A stretch of 64,000 bases of DNA from an uncultured Actinomycetes bacterium (GCA_903834515.1 CAILJM010000011.1:123732-187731), one strand, 5' to 3'; counted from the first letter of the stretch, positions 54,585 through 62,885 are shown. The notes: a model not told the origin generated them from the sequence alone. Made by a program: numbers and translations.

Positions 54585-55841
54585 CTAGCTCAGATTGAAC
54601 CGTACGACCGTTTCAATATGTTGAGTCATCGGAAATAGGTCAAAAGCCACGATCGAATCCATCGTATAGCCGCCTTCTGTGATCCATTTCGCATCGCGGG
54701 CAAGGGAGGCTGGGTCACAGGAGATGTAGACAATCGTTGTCGGACGGAGTTTGAGCAGGCTAAGAACGACCACCTCGCCCGCCCCAGTACGAGGTGGGTC
54801 AAGGAGAACTAGGTCCGCCTTCTCGATGCGCGGCAATAACTGCTCAACCATTCCAGAGTGAATCTGAACATTCGAATACCCCTTAAAGATCGTCGCAGCA
54901 TCCGAGAGCGCCCTACGATCAGATTCAATGAGGTGAACTTTTCCTTTTGCGCCAACCGCTTGCGCAAGTGCGCCAGTAAAGAGGCCGACTCCGCCATAGA
55001 GATCACAGACGGTATCCCCCGGGCGCACATCGAGCATATCCAGGGCATGCGCAACGAGCGTTGATGGAGCCGCCTCATGGGCTTGCCAAAATGAAACTGG
55101 CGAAATTGTGTAAGTCATTCCTTCCACAACTTCGTGGAGTTGTGTTGGTCCAGAGAGGCTTCGCCCGCCTCTGGAGACATTCGTTTCGCCGCTACTCGAT
55201 GTTGCTACTTCAATCCGAGCATCCCCATTCCATGTACGCGATGCTATCTCTGAAACGTTCATCTCTTCGACAGCAATTAAGCAATCATCGATCTCTTGAA
55301 CCTCTTTGCTCCGATTTTTATAAAGGCCGATTCTTCCGAAATCTGAGATTGCAAAATCCATGCGGGTTCGCCAATGCAATCCATCTGCCGGCTCGACTCC
55401 TCGAACTTCACAGACCAGACCCAACTCGGCAAGATTTATTTTCCCAAGGCGCTCAAATTGCTCGGTGACAATCGCCGCCTTAATCTCACGTTGGTGGGCG
55501 ATCTCAATATGTTGAAAGTCGCACCCTCCGCAACCATCAGGTCGCGCAAATTCACACGGGGCGCTCACTCTAAATGGTGATGGTGTGAGAACTTCGACCA
55601 CATCAGCTCTCGTAACCTTTGAGACCACTGATGTCACTTCGACAACAACGCGCTCTCCTGGAATGCCGTGACGCACGAAGAGGACTTGACCCTCGTGGCG
55701 GGCGATAAAGTGCCCACCGTGGGCTGGGGCAAGGATGTCGACCGTGACTCGCTCACCTACTTCTAGGCGGGGACGCATCTCTGATGGCGCGGCTGGCGCA
55801 ACGTGAGAGGCATCGGGGCTCATCGGCGTGACATTTTCCAT
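54585..55841 (-). CDS. TRAM-domain 23S rRNA/tRNA uracil-5-methyltransferase family protein
   Basis: The 418-residue protein has a TRAM domain (about residues 22-82), then Fe-S cysteines in [12 protein letters not shown] (about 97-108). The SAM fold has [15 protein letters not shown] (about 284-298), [10 protein letters not shown], and the catalytic Cys in [13 protein letters not shown]. It methylates uracil C5 in RNA (TrmA/RlmD group); the exact target is uncertain. In Mycobacterium the equivalent (Rv2689c) adjoins an APC permease and the ceoB/ceoC trkA pair. The permease is absent here. Confidence 0.88.
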   Translation of the reverse strand: MENVTPMSPDASHVAPAAPSEMRPRLEVGERVTVDILAPAHGGHFIARHEGQVLFVRHGIPGERVVVEVTSVVSKVTRADVVEVLTPSPFRVSAPCEFARPDGCGGCDFQHIEIAHQREIKAAIVTEQFERLGKINLAELGLVCEVRGVEPADGLHWRTRMDFAISDFGRIGLYKNRSKEVQEIDDCLIAVEEMNVSEIASRTWNGDARIEVATSSSGETNVSRGGRSLSGPTQLHEVVEGMTYTISPVSFWQAHEAAPSTLVAHALDMLDVRPGDTVCDLYGGVGLFTGALAQAVGAKGKVHLIESDRRALSDAATIFKGYSNVQIHSGMVEQLLPRIEKADLVLLDPPRTGAGEVVVLSLLKLRPTTIVYISCDPASLARDAKWITEGGYTMDSIVAFDLFPMTQHIETVVRFNLS

Positions 55842-55847
55842 GTTCCA

Positions 55848-55853
55848 ACCCTA
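55848..55853 (-). promoter_or_regulatory. -10 element, leaderless TRAM methyltransferase gene
   Basis: TAGGGT on the minus strand, then TGGAAC (6 nt), then the ATG at 55841. Confidence 0.65.
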
Positions 55854-55868
55854 ATGGAGTTATCGCGA

Positions 55869-55874
55869 TAAGGT
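55869..55874 (+). promoter_or_regulatory. -10 element, leaderless first trkA
   Basis: TAAGGT, then TTCCCA (6 nt), then the GTG at 55881. Confidence 0.65.
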
Positions 55875-55880
55875 TTCCCA

Positions 55881-56543
55881 GTGCATGTAGTCATCATGGG
55901 TTGTGGTCGTGTTGGTTCTGGTTTGGCTCTCGAGCTTGAAGCCGCTGGACATACGGTCGCAATCATCGACCAAAATCGTGAATCCTTCCGCAGGCTTGGC
56001 CCAGACTTCAATGGAAGAACTGTCGCTGGAGTGGGATTTGATCGCGATACCTTGCTTGAGGCAGGCATCACCGAGGCCCACGCCTTTGCAGCCGTTTCGA
56101 ATGGTGATAACTCCAATATTTTGGCGGCACGCGTTGCGCGTGAAACGTACGGTGTTGAAAATGTTGTGGCACGAATTTACGATGCTGGTCGTGCTGAGAT
56201 TTATCAACGGCTCGGAATACCTACCGTAGCTACGGTTCTGTGGACCACTGATCAAATCCTGCGCAGGTTGGTACCTGAAGGTTCGCGCTCTGAATGGCGC
56301 GACGCAAGCGGCCTTATTCAACTCTGCGAAGTGCATCTTGAGAGCAGTTGGTATGGTCGCCCGGCTTCACTCATTGAAGAACTCACTGCCTCTCGCTTGG
56401 CATTTATCACACGTCTTGGCGAAGGACTCATTCCTGATGAGAACACAGTCCTTCAAGAGGGCGATTTAGTTCACGTTATGGTTGCCGAGAAAGACCTTGC
56501 TGACGTCGACGCGATTCTCGCACAATCGCCTGAAGGGAAGTAA
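55881..56543 (+). CDS. TrkA family potassium regulatory protein (CeoB-like)
   Basis: The 220-residue protein has an N-terminal NAD(H)-binding RCK domain (HVVIMGCGRVGSGLALELEAAGH, GxGxxG) and a C-terminal TrkA-C domain (about 140-220). It should gate a K+ transporter in response to nucleotide. It pairs with the next gene (3-bp gap), as ceoB-ceoC do in Mycobacterium. No K+ pore protein is present in this window. It starts with GTG; an upstream in-frame alternative is not needed. Confidence 0.87.
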   Translation: MHVVIMGCGRVGSGLALELEAAGHTVAIIDQNRESFRRLGPDFNGRTVAGVGFDRDTLLEAGITEAHAFAAVSNGDNSNILAARVARETYGVENVVARIYDAGRAEIYQRLGIPTVATVLWTTDQILRRLVPEGSRSEWRDASGLIQLCEVHLESSWYGRPASLIEELTASRLAFITRLGEGLIPDENTVLQEGDLVHVMVAEKDLADVDAILAQSPEGK

Positions 56544-56546
56544 GGG

Positions 56547-57206
56547 ATGCGCATAGCAATCGCAGGAGCTGGAAATGTTGGTCGCGCTATCGCGCGCGAG
56601 CTCCTTGAAAACGGACACTTTGTTCTACTTATCGATCGCGATCCAAAGGCACTCAAAATGGATTCAGTGCCAAATGCGGAGTGGCTCTTGGCCGACGCTT
56701 GCGAGATCGCCTCACTTGATAACGCAAAACTCGATGGCTGTCAGGTGCTGGTCGCAGCAACCGGCGATGACAAGGTAAACCTCGTCTGCTCCCTTCTTGC
56801 AAAGACAGAATATGGCGTTCCCCGTGTTGTAGCTCGCGTGAATCATCCAAAGAATGAGTGGCTCTTCGACTCTTCATGGGGTGTGGATGTAGCCGTATCG
56901 ACACCACGCATCATCAGTGCTTTGGTAGAAGAAGCCGTCTCTGTCGGCGATGTTGTCAGACTCTTCTCACTTCGCAAAGGCGAGGCGAATCTCGTTGAAA
57001 TTACACTTCCCGATAACGCCTTGGCCTGCGGCAAAACGATCGATGAGATCTCTCTTCCTACAAATTCTTCACTTGCGGCAATCGTTCGCGATGGCAGAGT
57101 TATTTCGCCAGAGCCACATATGGTGCTCTCTAGCGGTGACGAGCTTCTCTTCGTTGCAACCTCGCTTGCAGAGGCAGAATTAAAGAGCGCTCTGCTCGGC
57201 CTCTAG
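56547..57206 (+). CDS. TrkA family potassium regulatory protein (CeoC-like)
   Basis: The 219-residue protein has RIAIAGAGNVGRAIARELLENGH (RCK-N nucleotide motif), an Asp at the end of the second strand (LLIDRDP), and a TrkA-C domain (about residues 138-219, RKGEANLVEITLP). It is the second member of the pair and is coupled to the first (AAGTAAGGGATG gives both stop and SD). It converges with DUF3159, overlapping it by 4 bp. Confidence 0.87.
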   Translation: MRIAIAGAGNVGRAIARELLENGHFVLLIDRDPKALKMDSVPNAEWLLADACEIASLDNAKLDGCQVLVAATGDDKVNLVCSLLAKTEYGVPRVVARVNHPKNEWLFDSSWGVDVAVSTPRIISALVEEAVSVGDVVRLFSLRKGEANLVEITLPDNALACGKTIDEISLPTNSSLAAIVRDGRVISPEPHMVLSSGDELLFVATSLAEAELKSALLGL

Positions 57207-57829
57207 TTCTCCTCAATTTTGACTGCTGGAACTCGCCTGATGATCTGCCAGGTCCCCCACAGGACTATGAGATAGAGCGGATAACCTAAGAAGAAGTTTG
57301 CAACCCCGAGTTCATTGAGTTTATTAGCGCGATAGAGCGGATATTGGATCGCAATTCGCAGAGCAAACATCCCCGCCCACAGCCAACCCGCTTGCGTGTA
57401 AACCTTCTTGCGCGCTGGGTGTTTTCGCCATTCCAAATTCTCGCCCACAATTGGGCCAATCACCATTCCCAACAAAGGGAAGCGAATCACGTTCGCTCCA
57501 CCGTAAAGTGCTAGGAAAAAAATATTCTTGTAGATGCTTGGCAGGTAAAAAGCTGAAGCCTTACCGCTATGACCGGCAAAGAGTGCGCAGATAGCTATTC
57601 CAAAGAGTCCGCTCAACGCATGTTGAAGTGATTCTCTCTTGAGCAATCTAAAAATAGTGAGAACGATAGAGAGCGCTATCGATGCATAGAGTGCTGCATG
57701 CAAGTGGTGTCCAAAATTGAAAACGACGAGAAATAGAACCGATGGCAGGCCGCTATCAACGAGTCCACGAGTTCCACCAAGGGCGGCTAATATTTTTGCA
57801 CGATCCTCGTGCTCTCCTGATGGGCTCAC
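57203..57829 (-). CDS. DUF3159 family membrane protein
   Basis: The 208-residue protein has about five membrane segments and the actinobacterial DUF3159 opening (KILAALGGTRGLVDSGLPSVLF). An ordered block of aromatic and basic residues, WAGMFALRIAIQYPLYRAN, sits near residue 160. Its function is unknown. It is conserved next to trkA genes and dut (Mycobacterium Rv2693c-Rv2697c region). It starts with GTG, overlapping the dut stop. Confidence 0.8.
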   Translation of the reverse strand: MSPSGEHEDRAKILAALGGTRGLVDSGLPSVLFLVVFNFGHHLHAALYASIALSIVLTIFRLLKRESLQHALSGLFGIAICALFAGHSGKASAFYLPSIYKNIFFLALYGGANVIRFPLLGMVIGPIVGENLEWRKHPARKKVYTQAGWLWAGMFALRIAIQYPLYRANKLNELGVANFFLGYPLYLIVLWGTWQIIRRVPAVKIEEN

Positions 57830-58266
57830 GCGCGACCTGTACTTCCAAAACCATCTGAGCCACGTTCTGCTCCTGGCAAGAGTTCAACCTCAACAAATTG
57901 GGCAACTTCCACCCGTTGAATTACGAGTTGAGCAATCCGATCGCCTTTCCTGAAAGTGATCGACTCATGGGGATCGTGATTTATCAAAATTACCTGAAGT
58001 TCGCCACGGTACCCAGCGTCGATTGTCCCCGGGGCATTGACCATAGATACGCCATGTTTAATGGCAAGACCTGATCGAGGATGCACAAATGCTGCATAGC
58101 CATTTGGCAGTGCGATCGAAAGGCCGGTGGGCACGAGCGCTCTTTCTCCCGGTGCAAGCGTGATCTCCACGCGAGAACAAATATCGGCTCCTGCATCCCC
58201 CGCCTTTGAGTAACGTGGAAGAGGAATGCTCTCATCAATACGTGTGACTAGAACTTCCAATGTCAT
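57826..58266 (-). CDS. dut: dUTP diphosphatase
   Basis: This 146-residue trimeric dUTPase has all five motifs: GDAGADICS (motif 1, about 23-31), HPRSGLAIKHG (motif 2, about 60-70), GTIDAGYRGEL (motif 3, about 79-89), DRIAQLVIQ (motif 4) and the C-terminal P-loop RGSDGFGSTG (motif 5). It keeps uracil out of DNA and supplies dUMP. It is overlapped by 4 bp at both ends, in a run PaaI-dut-DUF3159. Confidence 0.95.
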   Translation of the reverse strand: MTLEVLVTRIDESIPLPRYSKAGDAGADICSRVEITLAPGERALVPTGLSIALPNGYAAFVHPRSGLAIKHGVSMVNAPGTIDAGYRGELQVILINHDPHESITFRKGDRIAQLVIQRVEVAQFVEVELLPGAERGSDGFGSTGRA

Positions 58267-58847
58267 GGATTGATCTCAAAATCTGGATCTACAAAAGCTA
58301 AGAGCTCAGGATGCGCTGTTACATGATCGATATAGGCCTTCGGGGCGTTCTCTAGGAAATGCTTCATGGGAACGATAATGAAAAGTGCCGAGGACTTAAC
58401 CGCGACCGGCCCATCGAGTGAATCTAGATGACCTTCAGCTGCGACATAGACTTTACGGTTTACCTGCCCACTGATCCACGCTCTAATATGGAGTTCTGAA
58501 CCGATCGGCACTGGCAGAATGAAATCAGTCTCTAGGCGAGCAGTGACTGCTGGTGATCGAATCAACCACATCAACTTTCCTAGCGCTTCATCAAAGGCAA
58601 GAGAGAGAAGTCCACCATGGGCCAGACCTGGCGCGCCTTGATGATTCTCAGTGACGGTAAATACAGCAGTGAGATCCTGACCATCTCCGACATGTGCGAC
58701 AAGGTGGAGTCCGGTGGGATGGAGTTCGCCACAACCAAAACAGTGCCCGAAGTGCGAAGGGATTTGAGTTCCTGAAGGAGGTGCCTTCGGATGGCGCGGC
58801 GGGACTTGTGCATCCGCTGGCGGAACTGTGCTGGGAACTCTGCTCAC
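58263..58847 (-). CDS. PaaI-type hotdog-fold thioesterase
   Basis: In this 194-residue protein, residues 20-165 form a hotdog domain. FGCGELHPTGLHL and HQGAPGLAHGGLLSLAFDEALG carry the usual PaaI/4HBT active-site Asp/Glu pattern (HGGxxxxxxDE). It probably hydrolyses a small acyl-CoA. GTG 58847 is chosen because TACTCT lies 6 nt upstream; the longer open frame would overlap the divergent DUF3093 gene. The first 40 residues are Pro-rich. Confidence 0.8.
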   Translation of the reverse strand: MSRVPSTVPPADAQVPPRHPKAPPSGTQIPSHFGHCFGCGELHPTGLHLVAHVGDGQDLTAVFTVTENHQGAPGLAHGGLLSLAFDEALGKLMWLIRSPAVTARLETDFILPVPIGSELHIRAWISGQVNRKVYVAAEGHLDSLDGPVAVKSSALFIIVPMKHFLENAPKAYIDHVTAHPELLAFVDPDFEINP

Positions 58848-58853
58848 GGTCTT

Positions 58854-58859
58854 AGAGTA
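58854..58859 (-). promoter_or_regulatory. -10 element, leaderless PaaI gene
   Basis: TACTCT on the minus strand, then AAGACC (6 nt), then the GTG at 58847. Confidence 0.6.
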
Positions 58860-58889
58860 ACTCTTTCTCTCAAGATCGCTAAAGAACGG

Positions 58890-58895
58890 TAAGTT
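58890..58895 (+). promoter_or_regulatory. -10 element, leaderless DUF3093 gene
   Basis: TAAGTT, then CAACCC (6 nt), then the GTG at 58902. Confidence 0.7.
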
Positions 58896-58901
58896 CAACC
58901 C

Positions 58902-59342
58902 GTGGATGAGTCGAAATTTACCTCGCACGATCGCTGGCCGATATGGCTTTGGCTCTTTCTCCTCTTTCTCGCAGGATCACTTGCACTCGCTGTCGAAGCG
59001 GCGCTGGGAAATAACCTTGCCTTGGCGATCATGCTCGGGCAAGTAATTCTCTTAGCTTGGGCTTCAATCTCATCAACCTTGGAAATATCTGTCGACGATG
59101 GATTTCTCTACGTAGGGCGAGCTACTATCGAGCGCAGCTTTATCGCTTCGGTAACAGTTCTTAATTCTGAGGAGTTCTCGCGCATTCGCGCGAGAGATGC
59201 AAACCCACTCTGCTGGATGGCGATCAGATTCTGGGTGCCAACAGGAGTTCGAATCGAGATCAACGATCCGCGAGATCCGACGCCCTATTGGCTTGTGAGC
59301 ACAAAAAAGGCGGCAGAGTTAGCTGCCGCCTTAAATACTTAA
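58902..59342 (+). CDS. DUF3093 family membrane protein
   Basis: The 146-residue protein has two membrane segments (about residues 13-33 and 37-56), then a small soluble domain with the family motif DDGFLYVGRATI and WMAIRFWVPTGVRIEINDPRDPTPYW split at about 105-130. Its function is unknown. It is next to dut in Mycobacterium (Rv2698) too. The last dozen codons (KKAAELAAALNT) also encode a strong hairpin that terminates the opposite gene. Confidence 0.82.
   Translation: MDESKFTSHDRWPIWLWLFLLFLAGSLALAVEAALGNNLALAIMLGQVILLAWASISSTLEISVDDGFLYVGRATIERSFIASVTVLNSEEFSRIRARDANPLCWMAIRFWVPTGVRIEINDPRDPTPYWLVSTKKAAELAAALNT
59302..59332 (-). terminator. intrinsic terminator of the DUF4193 gene, inside the DUF3093 coding end
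   Basis: AAGGCGGCAG (59307-59316) pairs perfectly with CTGCCGCCTT (59323-59332) around a 6-nt loop. On the minus strand it is followed by six T. It thus ends minus-strand transcription while encoding the C terminus of the plus-strand protein. Confidence 0.8.
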
Positions 59343-59385
59343 CGAGTGAGAGTTTCGCAATTCGTTCTACTGTGAACTGTGAACC

Positions 59386-59682
59386 CTATTCGCAATCTTT
59401 GCAGACCGCTTTAGCGCCTTCGCCCTTTGCCAATTGTGTGATGTGATGAACGAGAAAACAACGAGAGCAAGTAAATTCATCTTCTTGCTTAGGAACTACT
59501 CGTACGGTGAGCTCCTCGCCAGATAAATCAGCGCCAGGAAGTTCTAGATTCTCGGCCGCCTCTTCTTCATCGATATCAACTTGGCCAGATTGAGCATCTG
59601 CTCTACGGGCTTTTAGCTCTTCGAGTGACTCTTCATGAAGTTCTTCATCCGTTTTTCTCGGGGTGTCGTAATCGGTTGCCAT
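59386..59682 (-). CDS. DUF4193 family protein
   Basis: The 98-residue acidic protein has the DUF4193 layout: ATDYDTPRKTDEEL at the N terminus, a Glu/Asp-rich middle, and a C-terminal CSRCFLVHH...CKDCE pair of CxxC motifs that may bind zinc (the first as C-S-R-C, the second C-K-D-C). Its function is unknown. ATG 59682 has the strongest RBS in the window (AGGAGGAGG), which suggests high expression. The longer open frame upstream is not needed. Confidence 0.85.
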   Translation of the reverse strand: MATDYDTPRKTDEELHEESLEELKARRADAQSGQVDIDEEEAAENLELPGADLSGEELTVRVVPKQEDEFTCSRCFLVHHITQLAKGEGAKAVCKDCE

Positions 59683-59739
59683 GGCACCTCCTCCTACATC
59701 TTTGCTGCGCAAGTAGAACGCAGTTCTTTCACGGGCACT

Positions 59740-59755
59740 TTGGCCTTATGGCCAA
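59740..59755. other. short hairpin in the DUF4193 leader region
   Basis: TTGGCC and GGCCAA flank a 4-nt loop in the 169-bp spacer between the DUF4193 start and the desaturase stop. There is no T-run. Role unknown. The rest of this spacer shows no gene. Confidence 0.35.
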
Positions 59756-59851
59756 TTTGCGGTACAGGGCGGATAGTGTCCTATTACTGAGCTATATGCC
59801 AATGAACGCTCGGCGTGTTGCAATTATTCCCATGGAGTTCCCATTGTGGGA

Positions 59852-60820
59852 TCATCGAGAGAGTCGAAGTGCTTCGATTCCGCGTGCAGCAAGACGCTCG
59901 AAATGGAGCTCACGCTTCTCATTGAAGATCGCGACATCCTCACCGGCCTGCTGGAGGAAGAGGGCAAGTTCATCTCGTGCCGCAGCCCCGTCACCCGTCA
60001 AAGTAGTCAATTCAAAGACTCCCCATGCGCGAAGGACTGGCATGACGACATCCTCCAGATGCAACTGGAGATCATAAATGCCAGCAAGTGCGATCTGGAC
60101 CGACTTGCGACCCCACCCAGGCATGCCTGCTCCCGGCATTTGGAAGTTTAAGAGCACATCAGTAATGGCTCTCATTGCATGATTTGGCTCCAGTTTGAGA
60201 GCTTCACCTAGGAGATTTCGGTAGAAGAGCATATGAAGATTTTCGTCGAGTGCGACTCGAGCCAACATCCCTTCGCAAATTTCATCCTGAGAGATTCTTC
60301 CAGTATTGCGATGAGAGATACGCGTAGCTAACTCTTGAAAGGTTACATAGGCAACGGTGTGCAACATGTCATTGGGGAATGGAGTCTGATAGCCCGCCTG
60401 CATATGGGCCATCCGAAGGTCTTCGAGCTCATCAGGATTCACACCTCGTGTCGCCATCAAATAATCGCGGAGCACAATGCTGTGACGAGCTTCTTCGGCA
60501 GTCCAACGATTAATCCAGGTAGTCCATGCGCCATCTCTAGCCATCGAAGATGCGATCTCGGTGTGATACGAAGGAAGGTTATCTTCAGTCATCAAGTTAA
60601 GTACGAGTGAATCTTGCGCAACGGTTGTGAGGCGAGAATCTTTTGCTTCCCACGCATCACCATTGAGCGGGCCCGCAAAGGTTCTACCTTCAGACCACGG
60701 GACGTACTCGTGGGGGTACCAGTCCTTCGTTGTTTTGATATGACGCTCGAGTTCGATCGCAACGGCAGGCTCTAAATCGCGAATTAATCGGGATTGAATT
60801 GCTGGATCTAACTCTTTCAT
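59852..60820 (-). CDS. acyl-ACP desaturase (ferritin-like, DesA family)
   Basis: The 322-residue diiron enzyme has paired motifs TAEEARHS (E-E-x-R-H, about residues 105-112) and ALDENLHM (D-E-N-x-H, about 190-197), the iron ligands of soluble stearoyl-ACP desaturases. It introduces a double bond into acyl-ACP using O2. It makes unsaturated fatty acids without a membrane desaturase. It lies alone between DUF4193 and trmD. It has a leaderless -10; no SD. Confidence 0.9.
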   Translation of the reverse strand: MKELDPAIQSRLIRDLEPAVAIELERHIKTTKDWYPHEYVPWSEGRTFAGPLNGDAWEAKDSRLTTVAQDSLVLNLMTEDNLPSYHTEIASSMARDGAWTTWINRWTAEEARHSIVLRDYLMATRGVNPDELEDLRMAHMQAGYQTPFPNDMLHTVAYVTFQELATRISHRNTGRISQDEICEGMLARVALDENLHMLFYRNLLGEALKLEPNHAMRAITDVLLNFQMPGAGMPGWGRKSVQIALAGIYDLQLHLEDVVMPVLRAWGVFELTTLTGDGAAARDELALFLQQAGEDVAIFNEKRELHFERLAARGIEALRLSR

Positions 60821-60826
60821 GGGAGG

Positions 60827-60832
60827 AAGGTA
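60827..60832 (-). promoter_or_regulatory. -10 element, leaderless desaturase gene
   Basis: TACCTT on the minus strand, then CCTCCC (6 nt), then the ATG at 60820. Confidence 0.65.
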
Positions 60833-60858
60833 CCGCGAAAGGGGTGGTTACTCGCGAG

Positions 60859-61566
60859 TTATTCGGCTAATTTCTTTGTGCGAGCCATCGACTCTTCCGC
60901 TCGCCAGCGTGCTATTTCACCATGATTTCCCGAGAGCAGTACTGCAGGCACATCTAGACCCCGCCATTGCGCAGGTTTGGTGAAGCTTGGATATTCAACA
61001 AGTTGCTCTTCATTTTCTCCGAGAAGAGAGTGAGATTCCTCTTCCAGAGATGCCGGGTTTCCAATGACCCCAGGAATCAAGCGAATCACGGCTTCGAGGA
61101 TTACAAGCGTCGCTACTTCCCCACCATTTAAAACATAGTCGCCTATAGAGATTTCGCGTACCGTGAAATCAGGGCTCTCACGATAATGCTCGGTAACGCG
61201 ATAATCGATTCCCTCATACCGGCCGCAAGCGAAGATGAGGTGATCCCTCTGCGCAAGTTCGTAGGCCATCTGCTGATTAAAACGTTTACCGGCAGGAGTC
61301 AGAATAATGAGTTCATGGTGAGATGAGCGCTCGCTCGCAATCGAATCAATCGCCTTAGCCCAAGGCTCGGCAGACATCACCATTCCGGCTCCCCCACCAT
61401 AGGGGGTGTCATCGACTGATCTATGAACTCCTTCTGCGAAATCTCGTAAATCGGTGACGGCGATCTCGATCACCTCATTTTCTCGAGCTTTTCCTACTAA
61501 TGAGAGCGAGAGAGGTGCTAGGTACTCTGGGAATATTGAGATGACGTCAAAGCGCGGCTTACTCAA
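60859..61566 (-). CDS. trmD: tRNA (guanine-N1)-methyltransferase
   Basis: This 235-residue SPOUT enzyme methylates G37 of tRNAs. Motifs include DTPYGGGAGMVM (about residues 54-65), the knot segments LTPAGKRF and CGRYEGIDYR, and EISIGDYVLNGGE. I chose TTG 61566 because GGAGGTGA lies 8 nt upstream and the codon overlaps the rimM stop (TTGAGTAA). An ATG seven codons earlier has no RBS at suitable spacing. Confidence 0.93.
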   Translation of the reverse strand: MSKPRFDVISIFPEYLAPLSLSLVGKARENEVIEIAVTDLRDFAEGVHRSVDDTPYGGGAGMVMSAEPWAKAIDSIASERSSHHELIILTPAGKRFNQQMAYELAQRDHLIFACGRYEGIDYRVTEHYRESPDFTVREISIGDYVLNGGEVATLVILEAVIRLIPGVIGNPASLEEESHSLLGENEEQLVEYPSFTKPAQWRGLDVPAVLLSGNHGEIARWRAEESMARTKKLAE

Positions 61567-62110
61567 GAGATTCACCTCCAGACTCATTTACCTCAATAGC
61601 CTCATCAGGATGTAACAAACCAGGCGGTGGAACGATCGTGACGATTCCGCTCGCCAGATCAATTTCAGGGACTATTTCATAGACAAAGGGGATGAGGATT
61701 TCGCCAACGCTGGTCTCGACGGAGAGTAAATCTTGGCCGGGGAGATTCAAAACATCGGTGAGCGTCCCCACATCAACGCCAGTATCGGTGACAACTTTCA
61801 AACCTATGAGTTGCTGAACATGGAACTCATCTTCATGAAGGTTCTCCTGCGACATATCTACATCTGCTTTAAGAAGTGTGTCGCGAAGTTTTTCTACACC
61901 AGTGCGATCACGAATACCTTCAAATGTGAGTAACAAGATTCCGTTATGGTCTCTCGCAGAAGTTATGACGAGTGGTCCGTTTTTTTCTGGGTCAGTAAAA
62001 AGTTTTGCACCGATGTAGAACCGTTCATCCGGTACATCGGTGCGAACTTCAATAGTTGCTTCGCCTAGAACTCCATGCGCGCGGCCAATACGACCAACGG
62101 TCAAGAGCAC
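61559..62110 (-). CDS. rimM: ribosome maturation factor RimM
   Basis: The 183-residue protein has an N-terminal RimM beta-barrel (TVGRIGRAHGVLGEATIEV, residues 4-22) and a C-terminal PRC barrel (about 95-170, VVTDTGVDVGTLTDVL). It assists 30S head assembly through S19. It starts with GTG 2 bp after the KH gene and shows no SD, so translation is probably coupled. It overlaps trmD by 8 bases. Confidence 0.93.
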   Translation of the reverse strand: MLLTVGRIGRAHGVLGEATIEVRTDVPDERFYIGAKLFTDPEKNGPLVITSARDHNGILLLTFEGIRDRTGVEKLRDTLLKADVDMSQENLHEDEFHVQQLIGLKVVTDTGVDVGTLTDVLNLPGQDLLSVETSVGEILIPFVYEIVPEIDLASGIVTIVPPPGLLHPDEAIEVNESGGESLE

Positions 62111-62112
62111 TT

Positions 62113-62361
62113 TTAACGCGCCTGCCCACCCTCGTCAGCCTCAATGAGGTCGACGCGAACTGAGCGGCCAGCAATTGCGCTCACCACTGTGCGTAGCGCG
62201 CGAGCAGTACGACCATTGCGGCCAATTACTTTGCCGATATCTTCTGGGTGAACACGCACCTCAAGAGTTGTGCCGCGACGATGAGTTTTCTCGGTGATCA
62301 CAACTTCTTCAGGATTGTCGACGATCCCCTTTACGAGATGTTCGAGCGCTTCATCAATCAT
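62113..62361 (-). CDS. khpA: KH-domain RNA-binding protein KhpA
   Basis: In this 82-residue protein nearly the whole length is one KH domain. Its GxxG loop is in IGKVIGRNGRTARALRTVV (residues about 42-60). It matches the KhpA/YlqC family that always lies between rpsP and rimM in Gram-positive bacteria. It binds RNA, often as a dimer with KhpB. Its start overlaps the rpsP stop by one base (TAATG). Confidence 0.92.
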   Translation of the reverse strand: MIDEALEHLVKGIVDNPEEVVITEKTHRRGTTLEVRVHPEDIGKVIGRNGRTARALRTVVSAIAGRSVRVDLIEADEGGQAR

Positions 62362-62885
62362 TATTCGGCTGGTGTCTCTTCAACAGGTGCTGACTCTTCA
62401 ACAGGAGCACTCTCTTCGGTGACTTCTGCAACCGGAGCTGACTCTTCCTGAACAGCTTCAACTACAGGAGCTGGGTTGTTCTTTTCAGCCAACTTATCCG
62501 CAGCCTTCTTCTTTGCAGTAGTTGCGCCATCAGCTGGTTCAGCCATGGCTTCCTTTACTGCGACTTCGTAAGCAATTCGCTTGTGTGGCTTCTCTGCAGC
62601 AACACGGAGAGTTCCCTCTTGTCCAGGAAGTCCCTTGTGCTTCTGCCAATCGCCAGTTACCTTCAAGATCGCCTCTACAGCTTCAGTTGGTTGCGCTCCA
62701 ACTCCGAGCCAGTACTGGGCACGAGTTGAATCAACCTGAATGAATGAAGGCTCTTGGCCAGGTGTGTAACGGCCAATCTCTTCAATTGCACGCGAGTTAC
62801 GAGCAGTGCGAGCATCTGCAACAACAATTCGGTAATGAGGTGTGCGAATCTTTCCGAGACGCATCAACTTAATTTTTACAGCCAC
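62361..62885 (-). CDS. rpsP: 30S ribosomal protein S16 with extended tail
   Basis: In this 174-residue protein, residues 1-85 form the S16 core ([32 protein letters not shown]). Residues 105-174 are an Ala/Glu/Pro-rich tail with short repeats (EESAPV), longer than the core needs and common in Actinobacteria. It starts with GTG; AGGAG lies 11 nt upstream. It leads the rpsP-khpA-rimM-trmD operon. Confidence 0.96.
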   Translation of the reverse strand: MAVKIKLMRLGKIRTPHYRIVVADARTARNSRAIEEIGRYTPGQEPSFIQVDSTRAQYWLGVGAQPTEAVEAILKVTGDWQKHKGLPGQEGTLRVAAEKPHKRIAYEVAVKEAMAEPADGATTAKKKAADKLAEKNNPAPVVEAVQEESAPVAEVTEESAPVEESAPVEETPAE

